From: Corticimicrobacter sp040137905
Lineage (GTDB): Bacteria > Pseudomonadota > Gammaproteobacteria > Burkholderiales > Burkholderiaceae_B
DNA length: 64,000 bases
Direction: 5' to 3'
Assembly: GCF_040137905.1 (NCBI RefSeq)
Contig: NZ_JBEFDG010000044.1
Location: forward strand, 62,001-126,000
In this document: in pieces, positions 34,752 to 42,888 of the stretch
Layout: each line of letters starts with the position of its first letter
How positions within the stretch are numbered: position 1 is the first letter of the stretch
Program-made: the position numbers and the translations under genes
Notes under the pieces: model-generated
Seen by the model: only the letters and a program-made list of their open reading frames with translations
The model's database searches: none
What the model was told of the DNA's origin: nothing

Positions 34752-35748
34752 CGTCTTGCTGCTCCTCATCGTTCCATGCCGGTTCTGCCGCTGCATCGAG
34801 CAAGGCATCGCGTACTTCCTGCCAGGCACTGGCCACCTGATCGGGCAGCGGTGCCTCGAAAGCCCCACTGCGCTGGGATACGCCGTTTTCCACGGATTGC
34901 ACGGCCCCTGCTGCGGTAGTGCTCTGTCGCCTGCTGCTGTTGCCATAGATCACATCCACCTGCCGACTGCGCTGCGGCACGGGTGCCTGTATCCCCAGAA
35001 GTGCGGCCAGGCTGCCCCGTGCTGCAGCGGGCGATAACGTCCGATCAGACGGATGGCGCAACACGGCTGTCAGGCGTCCTGCCTGGCGCGCCGCCACCAG
35101 CCTGACCGCATCCTCGGGCGCGACATCCAGCGTGACGGTCGAATAGGCTGACTCGTGCCCATCCGCTCCTGCCTCGACAGCAGAAGCGCTCCCGGCCTCC
35201 TGACGCCCGGTCGCCATGATCGACACGCCCTGCAGCAAAGGGGCGGTGACTGGCCGACGCTGATACTCGAAGGACACATACAGGTCGATCAGATCCCCGG
35301 CAGCCAGCATGCCAGACATGGAATTGAGCTGATCAACCGCCATCGTGATCGCCCGCCGACCGGTCGCCACCCGTCCGGACAGCGACACAGCCGATACCGG
35401 CTTCACATGCAATGCCATGACGGGATCGCCCCGGCGCACAGGATGTGCCAATAGCTGGCCTTCTAGACGGCCAAAGTCCTGCGCAGCCAGTGCCTCGGTC
35501 GTTCGCCATGCTGCAGGCACCTGACGCACGGCCAGATGATCCGCCGCCAGCCGCAGACCCGGCGCAAGATCGTGTGCCGCCACGATGATGCCGACATGTG
35601 GCACCTGTGCCGCGGCTTCCAATTGCATGACCCGCTCGCCGATATGCTCGCGCACCGCCCAGGCTGCCCCCAGGCCGCACAGCACGGCCATCAGCCACAG
35701 CCACACGCTGCGGTTCAGATACCAGCGTGATACATGCCCAGTACTCAT
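34732..35748 (-). CDS. cpaB: Pilus assembly protein CpaB/RcpC
   Basis: A 338-residue periplasmic protein anchored by one N-terminal membrane segment (residues 14-32), followed by a SAF domain ('HVGIIVAAHDLAPGLRLAADHLAVRQVP') and an RcpC-like region ('SGMLAAGDLIDLYVSF', 'SAYSTVTLDVAPEDAVRLVAARQAGRLTAVLR'). CpaB proteins are thought to bind peptidoglycan and to help the secretin assemble. The acidic Gln/Asp-rich C terminus (DEEQQDDESNQQ) overlaps the start of the secretin gene. Its own start overlaps the stop of the preceding gene by ATGA. Confidence 0.88.
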   Translation of the reverse strand: MSTGHVSRWYLNRSVWLWLMAVLCGLGAAWAVREHIGERVMQLEAAAQVPHVGIIVAAHDLAPGLRLAADHLAVRQVPAAWRTTEALAAQDFGRLEGQLLAHPVRRGDPVMALHVKPVSAVSLSGRVATGRRAITMAVDQLNSMSGMLAAGDLIDLYVSFEYQRRPVTAPLLQGVSIMATGRQEAGSASAVEAGADGHESAYSTVTLDVAPEDAVRLVAARQAGRLTAVLRHPSDRTLSPAAARGSLAALLGIQAPVPQRSRQVDVIYGNSSRRQSTTAAGAVQSVENGVSQRSGAFEAPLPDQVASAWQEVRDALLDAAAEPAWNDEEQQDDESNQQ

Positions 35749-36443
35749 TCCGGCCTCCGTATCCAGTGCACCATCCAGCCACTGCCGGCCTCGAAAGGCA
35801 CCATCAGCACGGCCAGTCCGGTCTCGCCACGTCGCCAGCGGCCCAGACTATCCGACATTCCTTCCTCGACCTGCCAGCCCCGGCCCTCCAGAAGCCCCGC
35901 CAGATGCACCATGGCCGCCCCAGGAGGCAAATCATGCCGGTAAACCTGCTGGGCCATCTCCTGGCTGCCCATATCGAACAGCAACTGTCCACCCGCCTGC
36001 CTGAGCGTTTCCACTTCGGTAGAAACCTGCCGGGCAGGCGGACCGGCATCGGTTTTTGGCCACTGCCATAACGACGCCATGCCACGCGTCCGCTCGCCTT
36101 GCCCCGGCAACAGGCTGATCAATCGCTGCGCGCCCTTTGTGACACCCGACAGGCTGACCTCATCCGGCGCAACTCTGACCATGGGTGTATGACCCGGCCA
36201 ATGCTGCGCCATATAGGCTACCGTGGCAGGCAGATCCAGCGGTGCCTCGAACAGTACGACCGTCAAGGGCATCCCGAACACCGGCGCATCACGCACAATT
36301 TCCTGCCGTACCGAACCCGGCGGGAATGGCCAGTTCGTCGCCCCCACGGCAACAGGCCAGCCTACCGCACCAACCAGGCAAAATCGGGAAAACCATGTCA
36401 CAGCACCAGCTCGCCAGTCACGCGTGTGATCAGTGTTTTTCAT
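35745..36443 (-). CDS. Exported protein of unknown function in the Tad operon
   Basis: A 232-residue protein with a signal peptide (WFSRFCLVGAVGWPVAVGA, about residues 17-35). I do not recognise a named family. The mature part looks like two related halves: about residues 60-125 ('VVLFEAPLDLPATVAYMAQHWPG' ... 'SLLPGQGERTRGMASLWQWP') and about 165-231 ('QVYRHDLPPGAAMVHLAGLLEG' ... 'LMVPFEAGSGWMVHWIRRP'). Each has a strand, a helix and a closing Trp-rich strand, suggesting an internal duplication. It is coupled by ATGA overlaps to the TadE-like gene before it and to cpaB after it, so it probably serves pilus assembly in the periplasm. Confidence 0.75.
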   Translation of the reverse strand: MKNTDHTRDWRAGAVTWFSRFCLVGAVGWPVAVGATNWPFPPGSVRQEIVRDAPVFGMPLTVVLFEAPLDLPATVAYMAQHWPGHTPMVRVAPDEVSLSGVTKGAQRLISLLPGQGERTRGMASLWQWPKTDAGPPARQVSTEVETLRQAGGQLLFDMGSQEMAQQVYRHDLPPGAAMVHLAGLLEGRGWQVEEGMSDSLGRWRRGETGLAVLMVPFEAGSGWMVHWIRRPE

Positions 36444-37135
36444 GGCCTTTCTCCCGCCTTGCTGCCTGGCGACAGAAACACCGAAGGCACCTGTCCGGCC
36501 CACGGCGTCAGCCAATCAAAATCCGGCAGACTTCGCCCCCAAGCGGCATCCACCTGCTGCAGGCGTGCAGTCCAGTCCTGCCCTGCCATCCGGCTACGCC
36601 CATAGGCGTCCCCCCAGGCACTGCCTGACTCGGCGATTCGGCGTTGTGCATGCATATCATCGGCGGCATGCCCAGCACCGGCCAGAATCGCCGTCCGTCG
36701 CAGCAGGACAGCCTCATGCCCCTGCCAGGCCTGGCGCAGCGGTCGGGCCCGTACTTCTGCCATCACCAGACTGGCCTGATCCAGAGACCACTCACGCCTG
36801 AGACGCTCGGCCGCCACCAACCCATCTCCCGGTTGCTGCCATGCCCGTCCCGCTTGCGGTGCCTCGATGGCAAAACGTGCCGACGCACGGGCCGGCAGCG
36901 GGCCGGTATCTGATGAAAAATCGCTATGCTGCATGGGCCTGGCCGTAGCCATGAAGGCACCATGGCGACCAGCCTGATCTGCCTGCAAAGCCTGATCCTG
37001 CCACTCCCCCAGCAGCGCCACCGCCATCAAGACACCCCATATGGCCGGCACCACCACCAGCATCTCCGTCATCGCCTGTCCACGTTGCATCGTCTGCCCA
37101 GCCCCCTGCCGCTGACATACCGCTTCCCGGTTCAT
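36440..37135 (-). CDS. TadE-like minor pseudopilin
   Basis: A 231-residue protein with one N-terminal hydrophobic helix (about residues 25-45). The sequence 'QRGQAMTEMLVVVPAIWGVLM' places a glycine at residue 19 and a glutamate at residue 24, the G-xxxx-E pattern of TadE/TadF pseudopilins cut by a prepilin peptidase. The soluble remainder, rich in Ala, Arg and Trp, is not conserved enough to interpret. GGAGGAG precedes the ATG at 37135. Neighbouring genes overlap it by four bases at each end. Confidence 0.78.
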   Translation of the reverse strand: MNREAVCQRQGAGQTMQRGQAMTEMLVVVPAIWGVLMAVALLGEWQDQALQADQAGRHGAFMATARPMQHSDFSSDTGPLPARASARFAIEAPQAGRAWQQPGDGLVAAERLRREWSLDQASLVMAEVRARPLRQAWQGHEAVLLRRTAILAGAGHAADDMHAQRRIAESGSAWGDAYGRSRMAGQDWTARLQQVDAAWGRSLPDFDWLTPWAGQVPSVFLSPGSKAGERP

Positions 37136-38589
37136 TGCAAACTCCTCCCCCCTTGCCCCGGCTCGGCCGGCGCACCTGAGGCATGACCGGACTGCCGTCG
37201 CCACTCAGTCTCAGACACCGCCCTCAAACGCGCCTGCCAATACGGGTGAAACAGATTTGCGCCTTCCAGACGGCCATCCCGTCTGGCGACGGGGCGCGCA
37301 AAATACGTTTCGGCAGCAGCATGAACCGTCATGCCTTCATGTTCCTGGAAAGCAGTGAATGCCAGTTCACCCGGTCCGATGCGCACGTGGCTGCTGCCTT
37401 TCGGTGTCGTTGGCAAGTCGCTCGCCCGTTGACGCAGGGCAAAGGCGATCCGGATGCCTTCGGCACGTTCGGGATTCAAAGTACTCAGAACCGGGAGTCC
37501 ACGCCCGCCCAGACGCAATGGCGTACCGATGGCATAGGAATTGGCCAGCGCGTTGTCACGGCCTTCGAGAATGTCCCAGTCTGCCTGCCGGGCTGCCCAC
37601 CGCCAGAAATCCTCGGCACTGAAATCCTCAGGCGCGTCATCGCTATGCTGAGGCAAGTCATCTGCCTGTTTACCCGCAGGCTGGACGCGCCCCCATCCCA
37701 TGGGATATTCGCGGTAATAGCATCCTATCCAGCGATTGCTGCGCAGCGCGTGATAGGACTGCGTATCGTGAGCCTGCCAGCGTCCTGTCTCATCCAGTTG
37801 GGTACGACCACGACGACGCAATTCATGCCGTTTCATCGGGCAGCGGCGCTGCACGGCCCAGGTGTTGCGCGCCGTATGATCACGCGGATGCAGGAATCCA
37901 TACCGGCGCTGCATGTCGCCCAGCAGGCCCAAAACACCCGAATCACGCAGGGCAGAAAATGGTCGTGCGGCATCCTGCCAATCATCGGTCAGCCACTGCA
38001 CAGCGGGCAGTTCTCCCGGCCAGCGCTGTTCGACATTGACGGGATGGTTGGCTGCCAGCACCGCCTGCAAGGCACTGTCGCGGCTGGATCGTGCCGTGGC
38101 CAGCAACTGCTGCCTGCTGCGCGACAGTATTTCGTGCACGGCCCGCTCATGGGCCCCATAGGCCTGTGCCAGATCGGCAGGCGCATCGTCTCCGGTTCCG
38201 CCTGCCGTCGCAGCCCGGCTGCTGCGATAAGCCACCGCATGGGCTGGGCCGAACATCATGCCGATCAACGTCGCAGGGGGATTGCCGCGTCCGACCTGCC
38301 GGGCTTGCGTACTGCCCAGGCGTGCCCAGGCTGCCAGGGTGACAACGTGTGCCATCGCCACCTGATGCGCCAGTTGCGTGCGATTGATATAGGCATGGAA
38401 ATTGAGCGTGCGCGCCTGCACCAGTGCCGCGCTGTAGGCCATGGCATCGGCCGTGTGCGTCAGGCGCCCTCGTGCTGCGATGACCTGGCTGCCATTGTAG
38501 AAATACACCCAGACCAGTACGCCCGCCGCCAACAGCAGCATGCCCGGGACCAGTGCCTGGCCGGACTGGCGCATGCCGGGCGGCCTCAT
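37132..38589 (-). CDS. TadG-like pilus assembly protein
   Basis: A 485-residue protein with a short TadG-type N terminus ('RQSGQALVPGMLLLAAGVLVWVYFYNGSQVIAARG'; hydrophobic helix near residues 13-31) and a large soluble domain assumed to lie in the periplasm. The segment 'LTHTADAMAYSAALVQARTLNFHAYINRTQLAHQ' resembles the helix after the membrane anchor in Tad proteins with the TadE/TadG-like fold. The proline at position +5 after the glycine argues against prepilin cleavage. The ATG at 38589 overlaps the pilin stop (ATGA); the frame is open further upstream through the pilin gene. The homology is weaker than for the other tad genes. Confidence 0.72.
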   Translation of the reverse strand: MRPPGMRQSGQALVPGMLLLAAGVLVWVYFYNGSQVIAARGRLTHTADAMAYSAALVQARTLNFHAYINRTQLAHQVAMAHVVTLAAWARLGSTQARQVGRGNPPATLIGMMFGPAHAVAYRSSRAATAGGTGDDAPADLAQAYGAHERAVHEILSRSRQQLLATARSSRDSALQAVLAANHPVNVEQRWPGELPAVQWLTDDWQDAARPFSALRDSGVLGLLGDMQRRYGFLHPRDHTARNTWAVQRRCPMKRHELRRRGRTQLDETGRWQAHDTQSYHALRSNRWIGCYYREYPMGWGRVQPAGKQADDLPQHSDDAPEDFSAEDFWRWAARQADWDILEGRDNALANSYAIGTPLRLGGRGLPVLSTLNPERAEGIRIAFALRQRASDLPTTPKGSSHVRIGPGELAFTAFQEHEGMTVHAAAETYFARPVARRDGRLEGANLFHPYWQARLRAVSETEWRRQSGHASGAPAEPGQGGRSLQ

Positions 38590-38888
38590 TGGGCACCACC
38601 CGCAGTAACGTTGCCGGTAAAGGACTTGAGTGAACGCGCCTGGGTCTGGCCGGCGGCGGCCTCGGCTGCAGACTGCGCGGCCTGCGACTCGGCACTGCCA
38701 TCCTCGCCGGCCAGTTCCCTGGCCATGGCAGCCGTCTGTGAACGAACCACCTGCCCGAACAACTGGTAGACCGCGATGGCTGCAATGGCAACCAGGGCGA
38801 CCACAATAATGTACTCGACCATCCCTTGGCCGCGCTGGCGCTGCCTGCGCAAACCCGCCCTGTACCCTGCTCCTGCCGATGTTTTCAT
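38586..38888 (-). CDS. Flp-type prepilin
   Basis: A 100-residue protein. A basic leader (MKTSAGAGYRAGLRRQRQRG) is followed by QGMVEY and a hydrophobic helix (IIVVALVAIAAIAVYQLFGQ). Cleavage after Gly20 would put Glu at +5 and Tyr at +6, the diagnostic G-xxxx-EY signature of class IVb Flp pilins. The C-terminal 50 residues are Ala/Gln/Glu-rich. Mature length would be about 80 residues, slightly longer than typical Flp. GGAGG precedes the ATG. As first gene of the operon it is the likely major pilin; no prepilin peptidase is encoded in the window. Confidence 0.82.
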   Translation of the reverse strand: MKTSAGAGYRAGLRRQRQRGQGMVEYIIVVALVAIAAIAVYQLFGQVVRSQTAAMARELAGEDGSAESQAAQSAAEAAAGQTQARSLKSFTGNVTAGGAQ

Positions 38889-38939
38889 AGCCGCCTCCGA
38901 CAGCGATTGAAAACACCAGTGTCGTTGCGGATCGGCATG

Positions 38940-38968
38940 GAGCCAATTCGGACTATCCGAGTTGGCTC
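38940..38968. promoter_or_regulatory. Near-perfect palindrome upstream of the Flp pilin gene
   Basis: A 29-base inverted repeat with 13-base arms (GAGCCAATTCGGA and TCCGAGTTGGCTC) around a CTA loop. One pair would be G-U in RNA. It lies 52 bases upstream of the pilin ATG, between it and the stop of the lipoprotein gene. There is no T tract on either side, so it may be an operator or an mRNA leader hairpin rather than an intrinsic terminator. Confidence 0.55.
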
Positions 38969-39023
38969 AAAGTGTCACATGGGTATTGACGGCGTCAGCC
39001 ATGACCGCCCATCCCGTCTTCCA

Positions 39024-40190
39024 TCATTCGTAGGGGATGCGTGCAACACTCTCGCGTGCCTGCCGGGAAGGCTCCTTGATCGAAACAAAGACAGTCCCGG
39101 TATCCGGATCCAGGGTCAGGCTGTTCGGATGCGAAGGCAATGCCACATCGCGAATCACCGTATAGTCATTGGCATCCAGTATCGTGAGGGTGCCGGCATC
39201 ACGGTTGGTGACATACACTCGGCCCCGACGCTCATCGACCAGCGGCGCGATGGGTGATTGCCCGGTGGGAATGCTCGCTACAGTATGCCCATCGGCCGTA
39301 TCGAAGACAACCACACGGTGCCCTTCCCCTCGTTTCTCATAGTCGACCAGCCCGGCCTTCTGGCGACGCGCCTCGTCCAGTCGTGGCGACCCCAGGTCCG
39401 TCGCAATCAGGTGTTGACGACTGCGGTCAAGATCAAGATTCAGCAGTTGATCGGCCCGCACTTCCCATTGCTTCTCGATCGCCAGGGTTTGTGCATTCAA
39501 GGCAAAAACCTGGCCTTGCAGATTCGAAACATAAAGCATGCCTCCCATCTCGTCCAGCACGATACCTGCTGCGCCCGCACCCAGACCGGGCACGACCCGT
39601 TCCAGCGCCAGCGTACGTGTATCGATGACGTACAGCACGCTGCCCTGCGCGCTCAGTCCCGGTGCATAAAGACGATGCCGCTTCGCATCGACAACCAACG
39701 TGCGCAACAGATGGGGATAGATGGGCTTGTCACCATCCTGTCGCACGGGATCGGCCAATTGCACCACACCGATGACCTCGTCAGTGCCAAGATCCACCAC
39801 CGTCACCGATGCATCCAGCACATTGCCAACGTACAAGCGATTGTCAGCATCGTCCAGCGCCACCCCGAACCCTCTGCGTGCCAGTGGAATCCGCGCCTGC
39901 ACCGACAGATCCGTCGGGTCCAGGCGCAGCACCTGGGACGGATCATGCACGGCATCCTCGCCTCCGGCCGATACCACGAATACAGCCTGGTGCCGGGGAG
40001 AAAACGCCAGTTCGTAAAGCCGCACCCCAATCTCCTGCCGCTGCAACTCAGACAATCTGGAGCCGATGGCCTGCTCCGCAACAGGTGCCGTTGCTGCGCC
40101 ATGTACGCCCAAGTGTGCCGTATCTGCACACCCGGCCAGTATTCCCGCGCACAGCAGCAGACTGCCCATTCCCCACGGTTTCATTCGCAT
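39024..40190 (-). CDS. YVTN-type beta-propeller lipoprotein
   Basis: A 388-residue lipoprotein (lipobox LAGC, Cys21). The mature part is made of repeating beta-propeller blades of the YVTN type ('NRLYVGNVLDASVTVVDLGTDEVIGVVQLADP', 'RRGRVYVTNRDAGTLTILDANDYTVIRDVALPSHPNSLTLDPDTG'), predicted about six or seven blades. It starts 19 bases after the TonB receptor gene on the same strand and so is probably cotranscribed. Such propellers accompany siderophore receptors in several genomes, but the exact role (ligand handling, surface binding) is not known. Confidence 0.82.
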   Translation of the reverse strand: MRMKPWGMGSLLLCAGILAGCADTAHLGVHGAATAPVAEQAIGSRLSELQRQEIGVRLYELAFSPRHQAVFVVSAGGEDAVHDPSQVLRLDPTDLSVQARIPLARRGFGVALDDADNRLYVGNVLDASVTVVDLGTDEVIGVVQLADPVRQDGDKPIYPHLLRTLVVDAKRHRLYAPGLSAQGSVLYVIDTRTLALERVVPGLGAGAAGIVLDEMGGMLYVSNLQGQVFALNAQTLAIEKQWEVRADQLLNLDLDRSRQHLIATDLGSPRLDEARRQKAGLVDYEKRGEGHRVVVFDTADGHTVASIPTGQSPIAPLVDERRGRVYVTNRDAGTLTILDANDYTVIRDVALPSHPNSLTLDPDTGTVFVSIKEPSRQARESVARIPYE

Positions 40191-40209
40191 TTACCTATCC
40201 TTTGATTGC

Positions 40210-42642
40210 CTAGAAATCGACACTTGCGGACAGCATGACCGTACGCGGTGCCCCCAGCCACAGCTTGCCGCTGCCCCCACCTGACCAATACGCCTTGTTG
40301 GCCACGTTGAGCACATCCGCGCGCAGCGTCACTGCACGTCCATCGATGGCGGTCTGATATCGCAGACCGGCATCAAAAAGCGTCCTGCCGGCTGTCTTCA
40401 GAGTATTGTCACGGCTGAAATATTGTCCCGAGGCAGACTGGACATTGCCCGTCAGGGTCAAACCCGTCACACCCGGCAGGTCCCACTCCACACCCAGCTT
40501 GCCCTGCCATTTCGGACGTGCCATGACGAAACTGCCCTCATCCACGCCACCCGCTGTCTTGGTCAGCGTGGCATCCAGATAGGCGATGCCCCCCATCAGG
40601 CGAAAACCGTCAATGGGCTCCCCAAAGAAACCCAGCTCCACGCCTCGGTTGCGCTGTTCGCCCTCGAAGGAAAAAAGGTTGCTGGCCGGGTCGATATAGC
40701 TGTTGGGCATGCGGATCTGATAACCGCTCAACGTCGCCGCGAAACTGCCAAGATCGACTTTCACACCTACCTCGTGTTGCTTGGTCTTGTAGGGTGCGAA
40801 CAGCTCCCCGGCATTGTTGGTGCCAGTCGGCGCGATAGCCCCTTCTTTCAGGCCTTCGATGTAGTTGCCATAGAGGGACACTTCATCCGTCACTCTCACC
40901 AATAGCGCCACGCTCGGCGTTGTCGCCGAGGCGTCATAGCGTGCCGTACGTTTCCCCGTGGCGGCACTGAAGGTATCACTGACAACGTTCTGCCGTCTCA
41001 CCCCCAGCGTCAGCATCACACGATCGTCGGCAACCGACATCGTGTTGGCGATACCTACGCTGCTCAAGCGTGACTCGGCGGTCTTGGGAATATCGGACTT
41101 GCGGATCACCGTCTCGGGGGCTGCGCCCCAGGAAGGATCGTAAATATTGGTGTACCAATCCTGCGGCAGCAGGCCCACTACCGTCCTGGAACGCACTTCC
41201 TGCTCATAGAACGAACCGCTCAATGCCAATTCGTGGCGGATCTCCCCCGTGCGCAAACGAGCCATGATGCCGACATCGCCCGCCTTTCTGTCCAGAACCT
41301 GGCGCTGCTGGCCGAAATTGGTGCGGTATCTTCCCTGCGCATCCATGACGGCAAACGTCACGCCCAGCAAACCGTTGTAATGCGTCATGCCCTGACCGTA
41401 GTTCGCATATACGGTCACGTCCTCTGTCACGTCTGCCTCACCCCGCAACACGAACGCCGAATCTTCCGCGCTGGAAAATGTCCAGTCGGGCATCAGCGAA
41501 CGGCGCGGATCGGGTACATCCGGCACACCCAGCCCCGGCGCAATCGTAACGCCACGTGTCACGCCACTGACCTTGTCCCTGTTGCTGTACATATCCGCAG
41601 CAAGCCTGACTCGCTCAGAACGCCAATCCAGACCCAGTGCGCCCAGTTGCGCACGCTTTGACTGTCCATCTGCGGCCATGTTGCCGTCCTGGTACAGGCC
41701 ATTGAACCGTATCCCGAATTGCTGTGCATCACCAAACCGGCGCCCCATATCGAGGTGAGCGCCATACTGGCCGTCGGACACGAACATCCCGGTCAGTCGG
41801 GTCAAGGGGGTTTCGGTCGCACGCTTGGGCACCAGGTTGATACTGCCGCCAACCGATCCGCCTGGTGGCATGCCGTTGAGCATTGCAGAAGGCCCCTTGA
41901 GCACTTCGACCCGTTCGACCAGTTCCAGTGGCACACGGTTGTAGGGCAGCAAACCGTACAGCCCGCCAAACGCCACGTCGCCCGAACCCACATCGAATCC
42001 GCGCACCACGAAAGCCTCGCGCACGGTACCGCGCATGCCCATGTCGTATACCGACGCATCGGTCACCCCGACGACACGGGCCAGGTCCTGTGCCTGCTGT
42101 ATCGCGTCCTGCGTATAGCTGATGGTACTGAACGGTGTCTCCATGAAATCCTGGTAGCCCAGCATGCCGATCCGACTGCCTGTCGCAACCTTGCCGCCCG
42201 CATACACCGGCGTCAGATCGGCACGATAGAGGCCCGTCACATTGACCGGAGCCAGTTGCGTCGTCTCGGCTACCTTCCACAGATTGATCGTATTGCCCGT
42301 ACGTGAATACTCAATACCCGTTCCTGCCAGCAGACGCTTCAACGCCTCCTCTGCCGTCATCTGCCCACTGACCTCCTGGGCAGGCAACCCGCGTACCAGC
42401 TCAGAGGTATAGATGAACTGCAGTGCTGTCTGCTGTCCAAGCTGCAACAGCGCATCACTGAGAGACGACTGCTGGATACTGATCTGGGTAACGGCATCCT
42501 GTGCATGCACGACCTGTGGCGCAGCAGCCAATGCAACAGAGAAGGCAACGACCAGAGTGGCCGATGACACGGCAGAGATGGCCGCAGTGTGGCATCGTTT
42601 GCCACCAGCCTTGTGTATTGCGGGAATGGTCCGGTCAATCAC
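40210..42642 (-). CDS. TonB-dependent siderophore receptor with signalling domain
   Basis: An 810-residue outer-membrane receptor. A signal peptide (about residues 18-48, ending VVHA-QD) is followed by an STN signalling domain ('QSSLSDALLQLGQQTALQFIYTSELVRG' to 'TGNTINLWK', about 52-122), then a TonB box region, a plug ('MRGTVREAFVVRGFDVGSGDVAFGGLYG') and a 22-strand-type barrel ending in aromatic SVDF. The STN domain marks it as a transducer that contacts FecR when its ligand binds. fecI and fecR lie just upstream in the same direction. The ligand is likely an Fe(III)-siderophore, of unknown type. Confidence 0.93.
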   Translation of the reverse strand: MIDRTIPAIHKAGGKRCHTAAISAVSSATLVVAFSVALAAAPQVVHAQDAVTQISIQQSSLSDALLQLGQQTALQFIYTSELVRGLPAQEVSGQMTAEEALKRLLAGTGIEYSRTGNTINLWKVAETTQLAPVNVTGLYRADLTPVYAGGKVATGSRIGMLGYQDFMETPFSTISYTQDAIQQAQDLARVVGVTDASVYDMGMRGTVREAFVVRGFDVGSGDVAFGGLYGLLPYNRVPLELVERVEVLKGPSAMLNGMPPGGSVGGSINLVPKRATETPLTRLTGMFVSDGQYGAHLDMGRRFGDAQQFGIRFNGLYQDGNMAADGQSKRAQLGALGLDWRSERVRLAADMYSNRDKVSGVTRGVTIAPGLGVPDVPDPRRSLMPDWTFSSAEDSAFVLRGEADVTEDVTVYANYGQGMTHYNGLLGVTFAVMDAQGRYRTNFGQQRQVLDRKAGDVGIMARLRTGEIRHELALSGSFYEQEVRSRTVVGLLPQDWYTNIYDPSWGAAPETVIRKSDIPKTAESRLSSVGIANTMSVADDRVMLTLGVRRQNVVSDTFSAATGKRTARYDASATTPSVALLVRVTDEVSLYGNYIEGLKEGAIAPTGTNNAGELFAPYKTKQHEVGVKVDLGSFAATLSGYQIRMPNSYIDPASNLFSFEGEQRNRGVELGFFGEPIDGFRLMGGIAYLDATLTKTAGGVDEGSFVMARPKWQGKLGVEWDLPGVTGLTLTGNVQSASGQYFSRDNTLKTAGRTLFDAGLRYQTAIDGRAVTLRADVLNVANKAYWSGGGSGKLWLGAPRTVMLSASVDF

Positions 42643-42810
42643 GAGAGTTTCCTGATACTAGAATTTAGCCAAAGAATCCTTGCGAAGTGACGCCTCCCGG
42701 CGGGAAACACGCCCCCTCATTAAGTACGACGAGCGACGCGTCAAAACCCTGAATGAAATTCAAATAAAAGTTGTAACAACAACAATTATTTTTAAGAATG
42801 AATAGCAAGC

Positions 42811-42843
42811 GCGCACATCAGTGCGCCCTTGGCCAAGCCAAGG
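42811..42843 (-). terminator. Tandem hairpins after fecR
   Basis: Two perfect adjacent stem-loops beyond the fecR stop: arms CCTTGGC/GCCAAGG (42827-42843) and GCGCAC/GTGCGC (42811-42826). On the minus strand they lead into an AT-rich stretch (about 42730-42805) that likely holds the promoter of the TonB receptor gene. They plausibly separate the fecIR transcript from the receptor. Confidence 0.5.
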
Positions 42844-42888
42844 ACTCAAGAACGCAGTCGTGAATGTGTACCGCTTGTGCCTGATGCG

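Noticed and set aside
42730..42805. A second Fur box before the TonB receptor
   Set aside because: The stretch is AT-rich, but no alignment to the Fur consensus was better than expected for such composition.
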